64,000 nucleotides of DNA. Source: Rummeliibacillus pycnus_B (GTDB lineage Bacteria; Bacillota; Bacilli; Bacillales_A; Planococcaceae). This document shows, in pieces, positions 8,441-16,911 of this stretch. The position numbers and the translations under genes are program-made. The stretch is taken from assembly GCF_050459865.1 (NCBI RefSeq), contig NZ_JBCMNM010000015.1:62001-126000 (forward strand), read 5' to 3'. Numbering within the stretch: position 1 is the stretch's first letter; the number at the start of each line of letters is the position of its first letter. The notes beneath the pieces are model-generated. The model searched no databases and was not told the DNA's origin. It was given only the letters and a program-made list of their open reading frames with translations.

Positions 8441-9601
8441 ATGTCTGAAGAAATGAACTTAAACGAAGTAAAAGAAATCCGTGAAGGCGATATCGTTACA
8501 GGAAAAGTAAACAAAGTTGAAGACAAAGTTGCTATAGTAACAATCGCTGGTGCACCTTTTGATGGCGTAGTACCAATTAGTGAGCTTTCAAGCTTACATG
8601 TGGATAAAGCTTCTGACGCTGTCTCCGTAAATGATGAAATAGAATTATTAGTAACAAAAATTGAAGAACCTGATGATAATAACCCAGGACAATACGTACT
8701 TTCAAAACGTCAAGTAGATGCAAAACGCGCATGGAAAGTATTAACTGAAAAATTCCAAAATGGAGAAGTTATTGAAGCAGAAGTTAAGGACGTGGTAAAA
8801 GGCGGCCTAGTAGTTGACTTAGGCGTTAGAGGCTTTGTTCCAGCTTCCTTAGTTGAAGATCATTTCGTCGAATCATTTGATGATTATAAGGGAAAAACTT
8901 TAACTTATAAAATTGTAGAAATGGATCAAGAAAAAAATCGTCTAATCCTCTCACATCGTGCTGTTGTAGAGGCACAAAAAGCAGAGAATAAAGTAAATGT
9001 TATCAATAATATTCATGAAGGTGATGTTATTGAAGGCACTGTTCAACGCTTAGCATCATTCGGTGCATTTATTGATCTTGGTGGTGTTGATGGTCTTGTG
9101 CATATTTCACAAGTTTCACACGAACACATTGATGATGTTTCAACAGTACTTTCAGAAGGACAAAAAGTAAAAGTAAAAGTAATTTCAGTTGATCCTGAAC
9201 AAGAACGTATCTCTTTATCTATAAAAGAAACTCTAGAAGGTCCATGGTCACATATAGAAGAAAATGCTCCAGTTGGTGCAGTATTAACAGGTACTGTAAG
9301 ACGACTTGTTACATTCGGTGCATTTGTAGAAGTTTTCCCTGGTGTAGAAGGTCTAGTGCATATTTCTCAAATTTCACACAACCATATCTCAACACCACAT
9401 GAAGTGTTAAAAGAAGGCCAAGAAGTTCAAGTAAAAGTACTTGCTGTCAACATAGGAGAAAAACGTTTATCTCTTAGCATCAAGGCTTTAGTCGAAAATG
9501 AGAACGAGCCAGAGTTGGAAGAGTTTGAATTCCCTGAAGAAACTACCGGCTTCTCGTTTGGTGATGTAATTGGTGATAAACTAAAAAATTTCAATAAATA
9601 A
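8441..9601 (+). CDS. rpsA: S1-domain RNA-binding protein (RpsA/YpfD homologue)
   Basis: 386 residues from the ATG at 8441, which follows AAGGAGG (8427-8433); a TTG at 8381 in the same frame lacks a ribosome site. Four S1 domains are visible, each opening with a 'G.v..G.V..v' strand: about 16-85, 103-168, 188-257 and 275-343. The last two are the most canonical (LASFGAFIDLGGVDGLVHIS and LVTFGAFVEVFPGVEGLVHI). Bacillales members have four S1 domains rather than the six of E. coli ribosomal protein S1 and are not established as stable ribosomal proteins. The tail is acidic. Confidence 0.9.
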   Translation: MSEEMNLNEVKEIREGDIVTGKVNKVEDKVAIVTIAGAPFDGVVPISELSSLHVDKASDAVSVNDEIELLVTKIEEPDDNNPGQYVLSKRQVDAKRAWKVLTEKFQNGEVIEAEVKDVVKGGLVVDLGVRGFVPASLVEDHFVESFDDYKGKTLTYKIVEMDQEKNRLILSHRAVVEAQKAENKVNVINNIHEGDVIEGTVQRLASFGAFIDLGGVDGLVHISQVSHEHIDDVSTVLSEGQKVKVKVISVDPEQERISLSIKETLEGPWSHIEENAPVGAVLTGTVRRLVTFGAFVEVFPGVEGLVHISQISHNHISTPHEVLKEGQEVQVKVLAVNIGEKRLSLSIKALVENENEPELEEFEFPEETTGFSFGDVIGDKLKNFNK

Positions 9602-9621
9602 AAAATGAAAAGTAACAAGAG

Positions 9622-9656
9622 CAGGCGGTGGCTAATATGCTTTCGTCTGTTTTTTC
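9622..9656 (+). terminator. Probable terminator after rpsA
   Basis: CAGGCG (9622-9627) pairs with CGTCTG (9644-9649, one G-U), followed by six T. The loop is long, so confidence is modest. Confidence 0.45.
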
Positions 9657-9710
9657 TTGCATTACAGTCAAATTTTGATAAAATAAGTATACAAAATGAC
9701 TTTAATTGTA

Positions 9711-9747
9711 GGTGATGGTGAACTTATCAGGTACCATCATCTTTTTT
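9711..9747 (+). terminator. Hairpin with T-run upstream of der
   Basis: GATGGTG (9714-9720) faces TACCATC (9732-9738), followed after two bases by TTTTTT. It could be a second terminator of the rpsA unit or an attenuator in the der leader; a TATAAT lies just beyond it. Confidence 0.5.
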
Positions 9748-9792
9748 GTTGTATAATAACACTTATTAGAAGTCGGAAGGATGTAGAAAGTT

Positions 9793-11103
9793 ATGACGAA
9801 ACCGATCGTAGCAATTGTCGGCCGTCCAAATGTCGGTAAATCGACTATATTCAACAGAATCGTAGGAGAGCGTGTCTCAATCGTGGAAGATATTCCAGGT
9901 GTAACGCGTGATCGTATATACAGTTCTGCGGATTGGCTAACACATGAATTTAATATTATTGATACAGGTGGTATCGATATCGGAGACGAACCTTTCTTAG
10001 ACCAAATTCGTCATCAAGCAGAAATCGCAATGGATGAAGCTGATGTCATTATTTTAATGGTCAATGGTCGTGAAGGCGTTACGTTAGCAGATGAGCATGT
10101 AGCGAAAATTTTATATAAAACAAAGAAACCAGTTGTTTTAGCAGTGAATAAGATTGATAACCCTGATATGCGTGATATGATTTATGACTTTTATTCATTG
10201 GGCTTTGGTGATCCATTCCCTATCTCAGGTTCTCACGGTCTAGGACTTGGGGATTTACTCGATGAAGTAGCAAAGCATTTTCCAAATGAAGATGAAGAAC
10301 AATATGATGAAAATGTCATTAAATTCTCATTAATCGGCCGTCCAAATGTTGGTAAGTCTTCTCTTGTAAATGCATTTTTAGGTGATGAACGCGTTATTGT
10401 AAGTGATGTAGCAGGTACGACTCGTGATGCAATTGACTCTAACTATGAATATGATGGACAAGAATATGTCATCATCGATACAGCGGGTATGCGTAAAAAA
10501 GGGAAAGTGTACGAGTCTACAGAGAAATACAGTGTTCTACGTGCACTAAGAGCTATTGAACGCTCAGACGTTGTTCTTGTCGTTTTAAATGGCGAAGAAG
10601 GTATTCAAGAGCAAGACAAGAAAATCGCTGGATACGCTCACCAAGCAGGAAAAGCGGTTATTATTGTGATGAATAAATGGGATACCGTTGAAAAAGATGA
10701 AAAAACAATGAATGAAAAAACAAAAGAAATAAGAGAACAATTTCAATTTTTAGAATATGCACCAATTGTATTTGTTTCAGCAAAAACGAAAAAACGTGTG
10801 CATTCACTTTTACCAGTTATTAATCGTGTTAGTGAAAATCATGCAATGCGTATTCAATCTAGCATATTAAATGAAGTAATCTCAGACGCAGTTGCTCGTA
10901 ATCCTGCACCAACAGATAAGGGGCGCCGCTTACGTATTTACTACGTAACACAAGTAGCTATTAAACCACCAACATTTGTGGTATTTGTAAATGATCCAGA
11001 GTTGATGCATTTCTCATATGAACGCTTCTTAGAAAACCGTATACGTGAAACATTTGATTTTGAAGGTACACCAATAAAATTAATCACTCGGGCTCGTGAT
11101 TAA
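9793..11103 (+). CDS. der: Ribosome-assembly GTPase Der (EngA)
   Basis: An essential double GTPase acting in 50S subunit maturation; 436 residues, the same length as in B. subtilis. Two G domains are seen: G1 GRPNVGKST at 10-18 with NKID near 118, and the second GRPNVGKSS near 182 with NKWD near 295. A KH-like domain follows (about 355-436). The ATG follows GGAAGG. The stop codon TAA (11101-11103) lies inside a 14-nt direct repeat flanking a small palindromic element (11114-11255). gpsA is downstream of that element. Confidence 0.95.
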   Translation: MTKPIVAIVGRPNVGKSTIFNRIVGERVSIVEDIPGVTRDRIYSSADWLTHEFNIIDTGGIDIGDEPFLDQIRHQAEIAMDEADVIILMVNGREGVTLADEHVAKILYKTKKPVVLAVNKIDNPDMRDMIYDFYSLGFGDPFPISGSHGLGLGDLLDEVAKHFPNEDEEQYDENVIKFSLIGRPNVGKSSLVNAFLGDERVIVSDVAGTTRDAIDSNYEYDGQEYVIIDTAGMRKKGKVYESTEKYSVLRALRAIERSDVVLVVLNGEEGIQEQDKKIAGYAHQAGKAVIIVMNKWDTVEKDEKTMNEKTKEIREQFQFLEYAPIVFVSAKTKKRVHSLLPVINRVSENHAMRIQSSILNEVISDAVARNPAPTDKGRRLRIYYVTQVAIKPPTFVVFVNDPELMHFSYERFLENRIRETFDFEGTPIKLITRARD

Positions 11104-11113
11104 TCATAAAAGA

Positions 11114-11255
11114 GGCCACTGAAAAAGTAAAAAAAGCTAGATTTTTATCATAAAAATCTTGTATTGCCATCTTAGTTGAAGTGGAACTAATTCCACTTCA
11201 TTCAGGTAGAAGATATAAACTATAAATAATCGTATAACTATACTTTTTCAATGGC
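11114..11255. mobile_element. Miniature palindromic element, internally deleted form
   Basis: 142 bp with terminal inverted repeats: GGCCACTGAAAAAGTA on the left, and the right end reads GCCATTGAAAAAGTA on the other strand. A central short palindrome GAAGTGGAACTAATTCCACTTC lies near 11178-11199 (given here as GAAGTGGAA and TTCCACTTC arms). Both arms match the outer arms of the larger elements at 20166-20393 and 33111-33343, but their GC-rich core is missing. TTAATCATAAAAGA (11100-11113) and TTAATCATTAAAGA (11256-11269) flank it as a candidate target duplication. It encodes nothing. Confidence 0.75.
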
Positions 11256-11295
11256 TTAATCATTAAAGAATATGTAGTCGAAGGGGGATTTCAAC

Positions 11296-12312
11296 ATGAA
11301 TCGTGTAGCTGTCTTAGGAGCAGGTTCTTGGGGAACATCTTTAGCCATTGTCTTAGCAGAGAATGGCCATAATACTTTACTTTGGTCACATCGTAAAGAG
11401 CAAGCAAATGAAATTAATATCCAACATACAAATGCAAAATATTTACCAAGTACTATTTTGCCGAATAATTTAAAGGCTACTTCAGATATTGCTGAAGCTG
11501 TAGAACATGCAGAAATTATTGTAATGGCAGTGCCGACAAAGGGTATTCGAGAAACATGCCAAAAAATGTTACAAACATTAGATAAAGAAATTTTATTTGT
11601 ACATGTTTCAAAAGGGATTGAACCAAATACATTATTGCGAATTTCAGAAATTATGCGTGAAGAAATTCCTGCAAAATATATTGAAGATATCGTCGTTCTG
11701 TCAGGTCCAAGCCACGCTGAAGAAGTTGTACAACATCATCCAACGACTGTTGCAGCAGCATGTGAAAATATAGAGAGTGCTGAAAAAATTCAAGATCTTT
11801 TCATGAATCAATACTTCCGAGTATATACAAACCAAGATGTAGTCGGCGTTGAAATTGGTGGAGCATTGAAAAACGTTATTGCATTAGCAGCAGGGGCTGT
11901 TGATGGTTTAGGATTTGGCGATAATGCCAAAGCTGCACTTATTACTCGTGGATTAGCGGAAATTTCACGTCTAGGCGTGAAAATGGGTGCTAACCCTTTA
12001 ACATTTGCAGGACTAGCTGGTATGGGCGATTTAATCGTTACATGTACAAGTGTCCATTCCCGTAACTGGAGAGCCGGTAATATGTTGGGAAAAGGGTTAA
12101 CTCTAGATGAGATTCTAGAGCAAATGGGTATGGTTGTAGAAGGTGTTCGAACAACGAAAGCAGCACATCAACTATCAGAAAAATACGATGTTTCTATGCC
12201 TATTTCTGAAGCTTTATATAGCGTATTATTTAATGGTGAAGATCCTCATGAAAGTGTAGAAAAACTTATGCTTCGTGAGAAAAAAGAAGAATTGGATGCG
12301 ACTTACGAATAA
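11296..12312 (+). CDS. gpsA: NAD(P)H-dependent glycerol-3-phosphate dehydrogenase
   Basis: 338 residues. Reduces dihydroxyacetone phosphate to sn-glycerol 3-phosphate for phospholipid synthesis. The N-terminal Rossmann motif is GAGSWGTSLA (8-17). The substrate-binding region includes SGPSHAEEV, GGALKNVIALAAG (with the catalytic Lys) and the C-terminal domain 'NWRAGNMLGKG'. AAGGGGG precedes the ATG. With plsC upstream it is part of the phospholipid precursor genes here. The usual der-gpsA order is interrupted only by the small palindromic element. Confidence 0.95.
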   Translation: MNRVAVLGAGSWGTSLAIVLAENGHNTLLWSHRKEQANEINIQHTNAKYLPSTILPNNLKATSDIAEAVEHAEIIVMAVPTKGIRETCQKMLQTLDKEILFVHVSKGIEPNTLLRISEIMREEIPAKYIEDIVVLSGPSHAEEVVQHHPTTVAAACENIESAEKIQDLFMNQYFRVYTNQDVVGVEIGGALKNVIALAAGAVDGLGFGDNAKAALITRGLAEISRLGVKMGANPLTFAGLAGMGDLIVTCTSVHSRNWRAGNMLGKGLTLDEILEQMGMVVEGVRTTKAAHQLSEKYDVSMPISEALYSVLFNGEDPHESVEKLMLREKKEELDATYE

Positions 12313-12389
12313 AAAATGTCACAAAATTGTACGAATATTAGAAGGGCATTCTAGAATTAGCCAATTACTATACTAGTGCTCTATTAGAA

Positions 12390-12425
12390 AACAAGAGGTG
12401 AGCACGAGTCATCTCTTGTTTTTTT
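12390..12425 (+). terminator. Terminator after gpsA
   Basis: AACAAGAGGTGA (12390-12401) pairs with TCATCTCTTGTT (12409-12420), then a T run. Confidence 0.8.
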
Positions 12426-12486
12426 ATGTTATACTGTCATCTGTGAGAAACGATCCTCGCTGTACATATGAAAGGTGGTTGTACTG

Positions 12487-12708
12487 TTGACAGATTTAGT
12501 GCTACTTGCAGGCACAGGTATATCGCCAATGGATATGATGTGGATATCCTTTTATTCTATCGGCTTTTTGCTGATTGCTTCAGGGTTGATATATTTAAGC
12601 AGACAAAAAATTAATAATAGGTTTTTAAGTACAATAGTGGCATTAATCGCCTATATTTTCCTCATCATTGGATTTTTAACCATGGTGTTTGTTGTTATGA
12701 CTTTTTAA
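12487..12708 (+). CDS. yphE: Small membrane protein YphE (DUF2768)
   Basis: A 73-residue protein from a TTG at 12487; AAAGGTGG lies about 10 nt before it. The GTG at 12475 in the same frame overlaps that site. Two hydrophobic segments are seen (about 17-37 and 47-70), separated by a short polar loop ending 'LSRQKINNRF'. Size, topology and position between gpsA and yphF match the DUF2768 protein YphE of B. subtilis. Function unknown; neighbours suggest it belongs with the sporulation genes. Confidence 0.75.
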   Translation: MTDLVLLAGTGISPMDMMWISFYSIGFLLIASGLIYLSRQKINNRFLSTIVALIAYIFLIIGFLTMVFVVMTF

Positions 12709-12732
12709 TCATCAAATAAATGAGGGTAGTAC

Positions 12733-13455
12733 ATGAAAAAAATTAAATTATTATTATTTTTATCCATGATTACGATGTTACTGTCAGGTTGTATGTATCC
12801 TGATAAAGAAAAAGTGGAAAATCAGGTGCCAGATGAGGCACAATTATTAATCGTTCAAAAAGCAGTTGATCAATTTAGAAAAGATACGGGTGGCTTATTA
12901 CCTATCCAAAACCGTGATCAAGATGTAGATCAATATATCAAGTACCCGATAAATTTTGAAAAGTTAACACAGGGATACATTGCCAAAGCGCCGGGGAATT
13001 CATTTGAAAAAGGCGGTATTTATCAATATGTAATCTGGAATGCAGAAAGCAAGAATCCAGAAGTTAAATTAGTAGATTTACGTGGTTCTGAAATGATTCG
13101 TGAATTGAATATTAAAAAAGGTGTTAATGGATTTGTGCCAATTTCAAGACAAATCAAAGATGATGTCTATCAATTAGATTATAAAAAAATGGGTTATAAA
13201 CAAGCACCAACTGTTCCAAGTCCATATTCTAATACACAATTACCTTTAGTTGTTAAAGGCAGTGGTGAAATTTGTATCGATTATTCTATTGAATTACAGA
13301 GAATTCTTGATGAAGGAAAGGTTAAAGTAAAGAAAGGTGAAGATATCCGTTTTTTACTTTCGGATAAATATCCTATTCTACCAGCCTATTCTTTGCCATA
13401 TACTGTAAATGATAAAAATGAAGTAGAATTTTTAACAAAATCGGATAAGAAATAG
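12733..13455 (+). CDS. yphF: Lipoprotein YphF
   Basis: 240 residues with a lipoprotein signal ending in the lipobox LLSGC, so Cys20 is lipidated and the protein sits on the outer face of the membrane. The mature part is mixed alpha/beta without a motif I can name. It starts 24 nt after yphE, has TGAGGG upstream of the ATG, and precedes spoIVA as in B. subtilis. Function unknown. Confidence 0.78.
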   Translation: MKKIKLLLFLSMITMLLSGCMYPDKEKVENQVPDEAQLLIVQKAVDQFRKDTGGLLPIQNRDQDVDQYIKYPINFEKLTQGYIAKAPGNSFEKGGIYQYVIWNAESKNPEVKLVDLRGSEMIRELNIKKGVNGFVPISRQIKDDVYQLDYKKMGYKQAPTVPSPYSNTQLPLVVKGSGEICIDYSIELQRILDEGKVKVKKGEDIRFLLSDKYPILPAYSLPYTVNDKNEVEFLTKSDKK

Positions 13456-13543
13456 TCGATGCCCCTGTATTGCAATTTTTTGAAGTGGAATCAACGAAGA
13501 CTCCTATAAAACAAGTTTTGAATAAAGTTTTACTTTATTCTTT

Positions 13544-13581
13544 AAAAGCGTTTCATGTCTTGTGCATGAAACGCTTTTTTT
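13544..13581 (+). terminator. Strong terminator after yphF
   Basis: AAAAGCGTTTCATG (13544-13557) pairs perfectly with CATGAAACGCTTTT (13565-13578), ending in a T run. It isolates spoIVA from yphF. Confidence 0.9.
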
Positions 13582-13620
13582 GTGCATAGGATATAGTGCT
13601 GAAAAAAAGGGGGAAGGATT

Positions 13621-15099
13621 ATGTCACAAGAAGTGTACGAGCAAATGGCGACACGCACAAACGGTGATATCTATATCGGTGTTGTTGGGCCGGTAAGAGT
13701 AGGAAAATCAACGTTTACTAAACGTGTAATGGATATTATGGTATTACCTAACATGCATGATGAAAAGGAACGCCAACGGGCACAAGATGAACTACCTCAA
13801 AGCTCTCCAGGACCGGTTATTATGACGACAGAGCCTAAATTTGTACCAGCTAATGGTGCACAAATTTCAATTGGTGATCAAGAAATGCCGTTTAAAATTC
13901 GATTTGCAGATTGTGTTGGCTATATAATTGATGGGGTAAAAGGCTATGAGGATGAAAATGGTCCAAAATTGGTACATACCCCTTGGCATAATGAACCAAT
14001 TCCATTCGAAGAAGCAGCTAAAATTGGAACAGATAAAATTATTAGAGAGCATGCTAATATCGGTGTAGTTATGACGACAGATGGTACAGTTAATGGTATC
14101 CCAAGAGAAGCTGTTCGCAAAGCTGAAGAAGAAATTATTGAACAATTACAGGAAATTGGTAAGCCATTTGTCATTGTTGTAAATAGTAAAATGCCTGCAC
14201 ATAATACTGCTAAAGAATTATGTCATGAATTACATGAACGATATAATGCACCCGTTATTTCAACTTCAGTTGACCAAATGTCTCTAAATGAAGTTCGACA
14301 TATTCTAGAAGAAGCACTTTATGAATTTCCAATTGCGAAACTTGAAATGGATAAACCAGATTGGTTAGATGTTTTAGAGAGCAATCACGAATTAAACAAA
14401 TTAATTAATCAATCGATTGATAATTGGAAGACTTCGGTTAAAAAAATTCGAGATATTGAACGCCTGACAAAGGAACTTTTACAAGAAGATTTTATTGCTT
14501 CTGCACAAGTAAAAAGTGTTGATGCAGGAATAGGCCATGCAGTTATTAGTCTGCAACTAAAAAATGAAATCTTCAAGAAAATCTGTGAAGAATGGTTAGA
14601 AGAACCAATCCTAAGTAAGAAAGATTGGTTATTATTTATTAAAGAATCGCAACAAGCGAGAAAATCCTACCAACGATTCCATAAAGCAATTGAGGAAGCT
14701 CACAAAGAGGGATACGGTGTTACTTTGCCAACGCTGCAAGAATTTGAGCCTACTAGACCGGAAATTATTAAACAAAATAATTTCTTTGGCGTTAAAATGG
14801 AAGTTAAGGCACCATCTTATCATATTTTGCGTATTGATATGGAAGCAGAGTTTGCTCCACTCATTGGATCAGAGTTTTATAGCCAGCAATTATTAAAAGA
14901 TTTAACATACGCATATTTGCATGACCGCGATAAACTATGGGATACCCAAATATTCGGTACACCATTATTTGAAGTGATGAAAGAAAGTATCGCTTATAAA
15001 ACGGATGCGGTACCTAAACATGCAAAAGCAAGAATGCGTCAAACTGTTGAAAAAATGGTAAATAAAGGTGAAATCGGAATGGTAACTTTTATCTTATAA
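13621..15099 (+). CDS. spoIVA: Spore coat morphogenetic ATPase SpoIVA
   Basis: 492 residues, identical in length to B. subtilis SpoIVA. This protein polymerises on the forespore outer membrane, using ATP, and forms the basement layer of the coat. The N-terminal TRAFAC-like ATPase domain has Walker A GPVRVGKST (24-32). A middle domain and a C-terminal polymerisation/anchoring domain follow, ending in the hydrophobic 'GEIGMVTFIL' typical of the membrane-anchoring tail. AAAGGGGGAAGG precedes the ATG. Transcription is expected from a sigma-E promoter. Its presence shows that the organism descends from, and very likely is, a sporeformer. Confidence 0.97.
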   Translation: MSQEVYEQMATRTNGDIYIGVVGPVRVGKSTFTKRVMDIMVLPNMHDEKERQRAQDELPQSSPGPVIMTTEPKFVPANGAQISIGDQEMPFKIRFADCVGYIIDGVKGYEDENGPKLVHTPWHNEPIPFEEAAKIGTDKIIREHANIGVVMTTDGTVNGIPREAVRKAEEEIIEQLQEIGKPFVIVVNSKMPAHNTAKELCHELHERYNAPVISTSVDQMSLNEVRHILEEALYEFPIAKLEMDKPDWLDVLESNHELNKLINQSIDNWKTSVKKIRDIERLTKELLQEDFIASAQVKSVDAGIGHAVISLQLKNEIFKKICEEWLEEPILSKKDWLLFIKESQQARKSYQRFHKAIEEAHKEGYGVTLPTLQEFEPTRPEIIKQNNFFGVKMEVKAPSYHILRIDMEAEFAPLIGSEFYSQQLLKDLTYAYLHDRDKLWDTQIFGTPLFEVMKESIAYKTDAVPKHAKARMRQTVEKMVNKGEIGMVTFIL

Positions 15100-15119
15100 A
15101 CAAAAAAATATTTAATTTT

Positions 15120-15157
15120 AAGGTCTATTACCTATGGGTAAATAGACCTTTTTTTGT
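15120..15157 (+). terminator. Terminator after spoIVA
   Basis: AAGGTCTATT (15120-15129) pairs with AATAGACCTT (15141-15150), followed by TTTTT. Confidence 0.88.
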
Positions 15158-15280
15158 GGAATTTAGTTTTTATTTGCTTAAAGTTGGTAAAAGGAGTATA
15201 AATATTGTTGCACAGCGAAAAGGGTTGTGATAATCTTTTTACATGATTTAGTCCAGGCCCTTTGAGAGGAGGTGAATGGT

Positions 15281-15553
15281 GTGAATAAAACAGAATTAGT
15301 TAACTCTGTTGCAGAAACTGCAGATCTTTCTAAAAAAGACGCTTCTAAAGCAGTTGAAGCAGTATTTGAAACTATCCAAGAAGCTCTTGCGAAGGGTGAT
15401 AAAGTTCAATTAATCGGTTTTGGTAACTTCGAAGTACGTGAACGTGCGGCTCGTAAAGGTCGTAACCCACAAACAGGTAAAGAAATCGAAATTGCTGCAA
15501 GCAAAGTACCTGCTTTCAAACCAGGTAAAGCGCTTAAAGATGCTGTAAAATAA
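15281..15553 (+). CDS. hbs: DNA-binding protein HU
   Basis: A 90-residue nucleoid protein beginning 'MNKTELVNSVAETADLSKKD' from the GTG at 15281. The GTG at 15272 in frame falls inside the ribosome site GAGAGGAGGTG and is rejected. The DNA-binding beta arm is intact (GFGNFEVRERAARKGRNPQT). Codon use is strongly biased (GTA, GAA, CGT, AAA), as for a very abundant protein. It is monocistronic, with its own terminator at 15575. Confidence 0.95.
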   Translation: MNKTELVNSVAETADLSKKDASKAVEAVFETIQEALAKGDKVQLIGFGNFEVRERAARKGRNPQTGKEIEIAASKVPAFKPGKALKDAVK

Positions 15554-15574
15554 TACAAGCATCTGTTTTACATA

Positions 15575-15601
15575 GAGTAGCCAATTAGGCTACTCTTTTT
15601 T
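15575..15601 (+). terminator. Terminator after hbs
   Basis: GAGTAGCC (15575-15582) pairs with GGCTACTC (15588-15595), followed by a T run. Confidence 0.88.
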
Positions 15602-15603
15602 TG

Positions 15604-15700
15604 TTCTGTTAGGGTGTTCACAGAATTTTGTGAAATATAGTTGTAAAGTGGAGGTAAATGTCCCCGACACTTTTTCTGAAAAAACGTCGGATAATTCCAC
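15604..15700. repeat. Decaying intergenic repeat, family 2 (copy 1)
   Basis: The stretch from TCACAGAATTTTGTGAA through GTAAAGTGGAGGT to CTGAAAAAACG matches a sequence at 33012-33082 at most positions, and partially 43515-43570 and 20905-20955. The 350-nt gap between hbs and folE holds this repeat and otherwise nothing I can support. A TATAAT at 15933-15938 just before folE may be part of its promoter. Confidence 0.55.
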
Positions 15701-15947
15701 ACAGAGAAAATATTTATAACTTATTTTATGAATGTGTCGTTGGATAGAATCGATGAAATGGAAATTGATAGTGAAAAAGTAATGGGGTCGGAAAAGTAAA
15801 ATAGTAGCATACCTTACATAAATCAAACATAAGAACCTAGAATAATATTTCTGAGTGAAAACACTCAAAATCGATTTCATATTTTGCGAATGCAATGCTT
15901 GTATGGTACTCTCTTTTTAGACTCTTTATAGATATAATGGGGGATTT

Positions 15948-16556
15948 ATGTTGATTGAAAAAAACTTAGAAAAAATAGATAATTCAACTCCGAATGTAGA
16001 TTTAGAAAAAATAGAAAATGCTATAACGATGATTTTAGAGGCAGTAGGTGAGAATCCACTTCGAGAAGGCCTTTTAGATACACCAAAGAGAGTAGCAAAA
16101 ATGTATGCGGAAATGTTCCAAGGGTTACATGAAGATCCAAGGCAATATTTTGAAACTGTTTTTCATGAAGGGCATGATGAAGTAGTCTTAGTTAAAGATA
16201 TACCATTCTTTTCGATGTGCGAACATCATTTAGTACCTTTTTACGGCAAAGCACATATTGCTTATATTCCTCAAAATGGAGTAGTAGCTGGGCTAAGTAA
16301 ATTAGCGCGAACTGTTGAAACTATTTCGCATCGTCCTCAATTACAAGAACGTATAACAGCCACTATTGTAGAAACGCTAATGGAAATGCTTAATCCACAA
16401 GGGGTTTATGTGGTTGTAGAAGCAGAACATATGTGTATGACAATGCGAGGAATTAAAAAGCCTGGAGCTAAAACTGTTACATCAGTCGCAAAAGGTATTT
16501 TTGAAAATGATGAAGTAAAACGTTCGGAAATATTATCGTTCATTCAAATGTCTTAA
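15948..16556 (+). CDS. folE: GTP cyclohydrolase I
   Basis: 202 residues. Converts GTP to 7,8-dihydroneopterin triphosphate, the first step of folate synthesis (called mtrA in B. subtilis). The zinc ligands are present: Cys91 and His94 in MCEHHLVPF and the later Cys in EHMCMTMRG. A GGGGGATTT ribosome site precedes the ATG. mtrB follows after about 60 nt, reproducing the B. subtilis mtrAB operon. Confidence 0.95.
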   Translation: MLIEKNLEKIDNSTPNVDLEKIENAITMILEAVGENPLREGLLDTPKRVAKMYAEMFQGLHEDPRQYFETVFHEGHDEVVLVKDIPFFSMCEHHLVPFYGKAHIAYIPQNGVVAGLSKLARTVETISHRPQLQERITATIVETLMEMLNPQGVYVVVEAEHMCMTMRGIKKPGAKTVTSVAKGIFENDEVKRSEILSFIQMS

Positions 16557-16616
16557 ATCTCATGCCTTTTTATGATATGATGGATGGAGAAAAGTCGAAA
16601 AAAGGAGAAACTTCAA

Positions 16617-16838
16617 ATGTCTCAAAATGATTATATTGTAATTCGTGCAAAAGAAGATGGAGTTCATGTTATTGGCTTAACTCGAGGAAATGATACAAAA
16701 TTCCACCATTCTGAAAAGTTAGACGATGGCGAAGTGATGATTGCACAATTTACTGAGCATACTTCTGCAATGAAAATTCGTGGCAAAGCAGAAATCCAAA
16801 CAGCTTTCGGGGTTGTTGAAAGCGATTCAAAAAAATAA
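16617..16838 (+). CDS. mtrB: trp RNA-binding attenuation protein TRAP
   Basis: 73 residues (B. subtilis MtrB has 75), from the ATG at 16617 after AAAGGAG; the in-frame upstream ATG at 16584 has no ribosome site. TRAP forms an 11-subunit ring that binds tryptophan and then wraps RNA with repeated G/UAG triplets, terminating trp operon transcription. The core is well kept: DYIVIRAKEDGVHVIGLTRG, then FTEHTSAMKIRGKAEI with the RNA-contacting Lys and Arg residues. The trp genes are not in this window even though the aro block is. Confidence 0.95.
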   Translation: MSQNDYIVIRAKEDGVHVIGLTRGNDTKFHHSEKLDDGEVMIAQFTEHTSAMKIRGKAEIQTAFGVVESDSKK

Positions 16839-16911
16839 AATAAAAAATATTTGAGATAAATAGATATTGTAAAATTAGACAACAGGAAACAAACTGAATG
16901 GAGAAAAGTTT

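Noticed and set aside
13544..13581. Start of a CRISPR-like array or repeat at the perfect hairpins
   Set aside because: The strong hairpins across the window are single, differ in sequence and sit at gene ends, so they are terminators. No regularly spaced repeats with unique spacers were found.
15590..15895. Minus-strand 101-codon frame between hbs and folE
   Set aside because: It begins and ends in repeat and terminator sequence, has a Tyr/Phe/Cys-rich random composition and no ribosome site.
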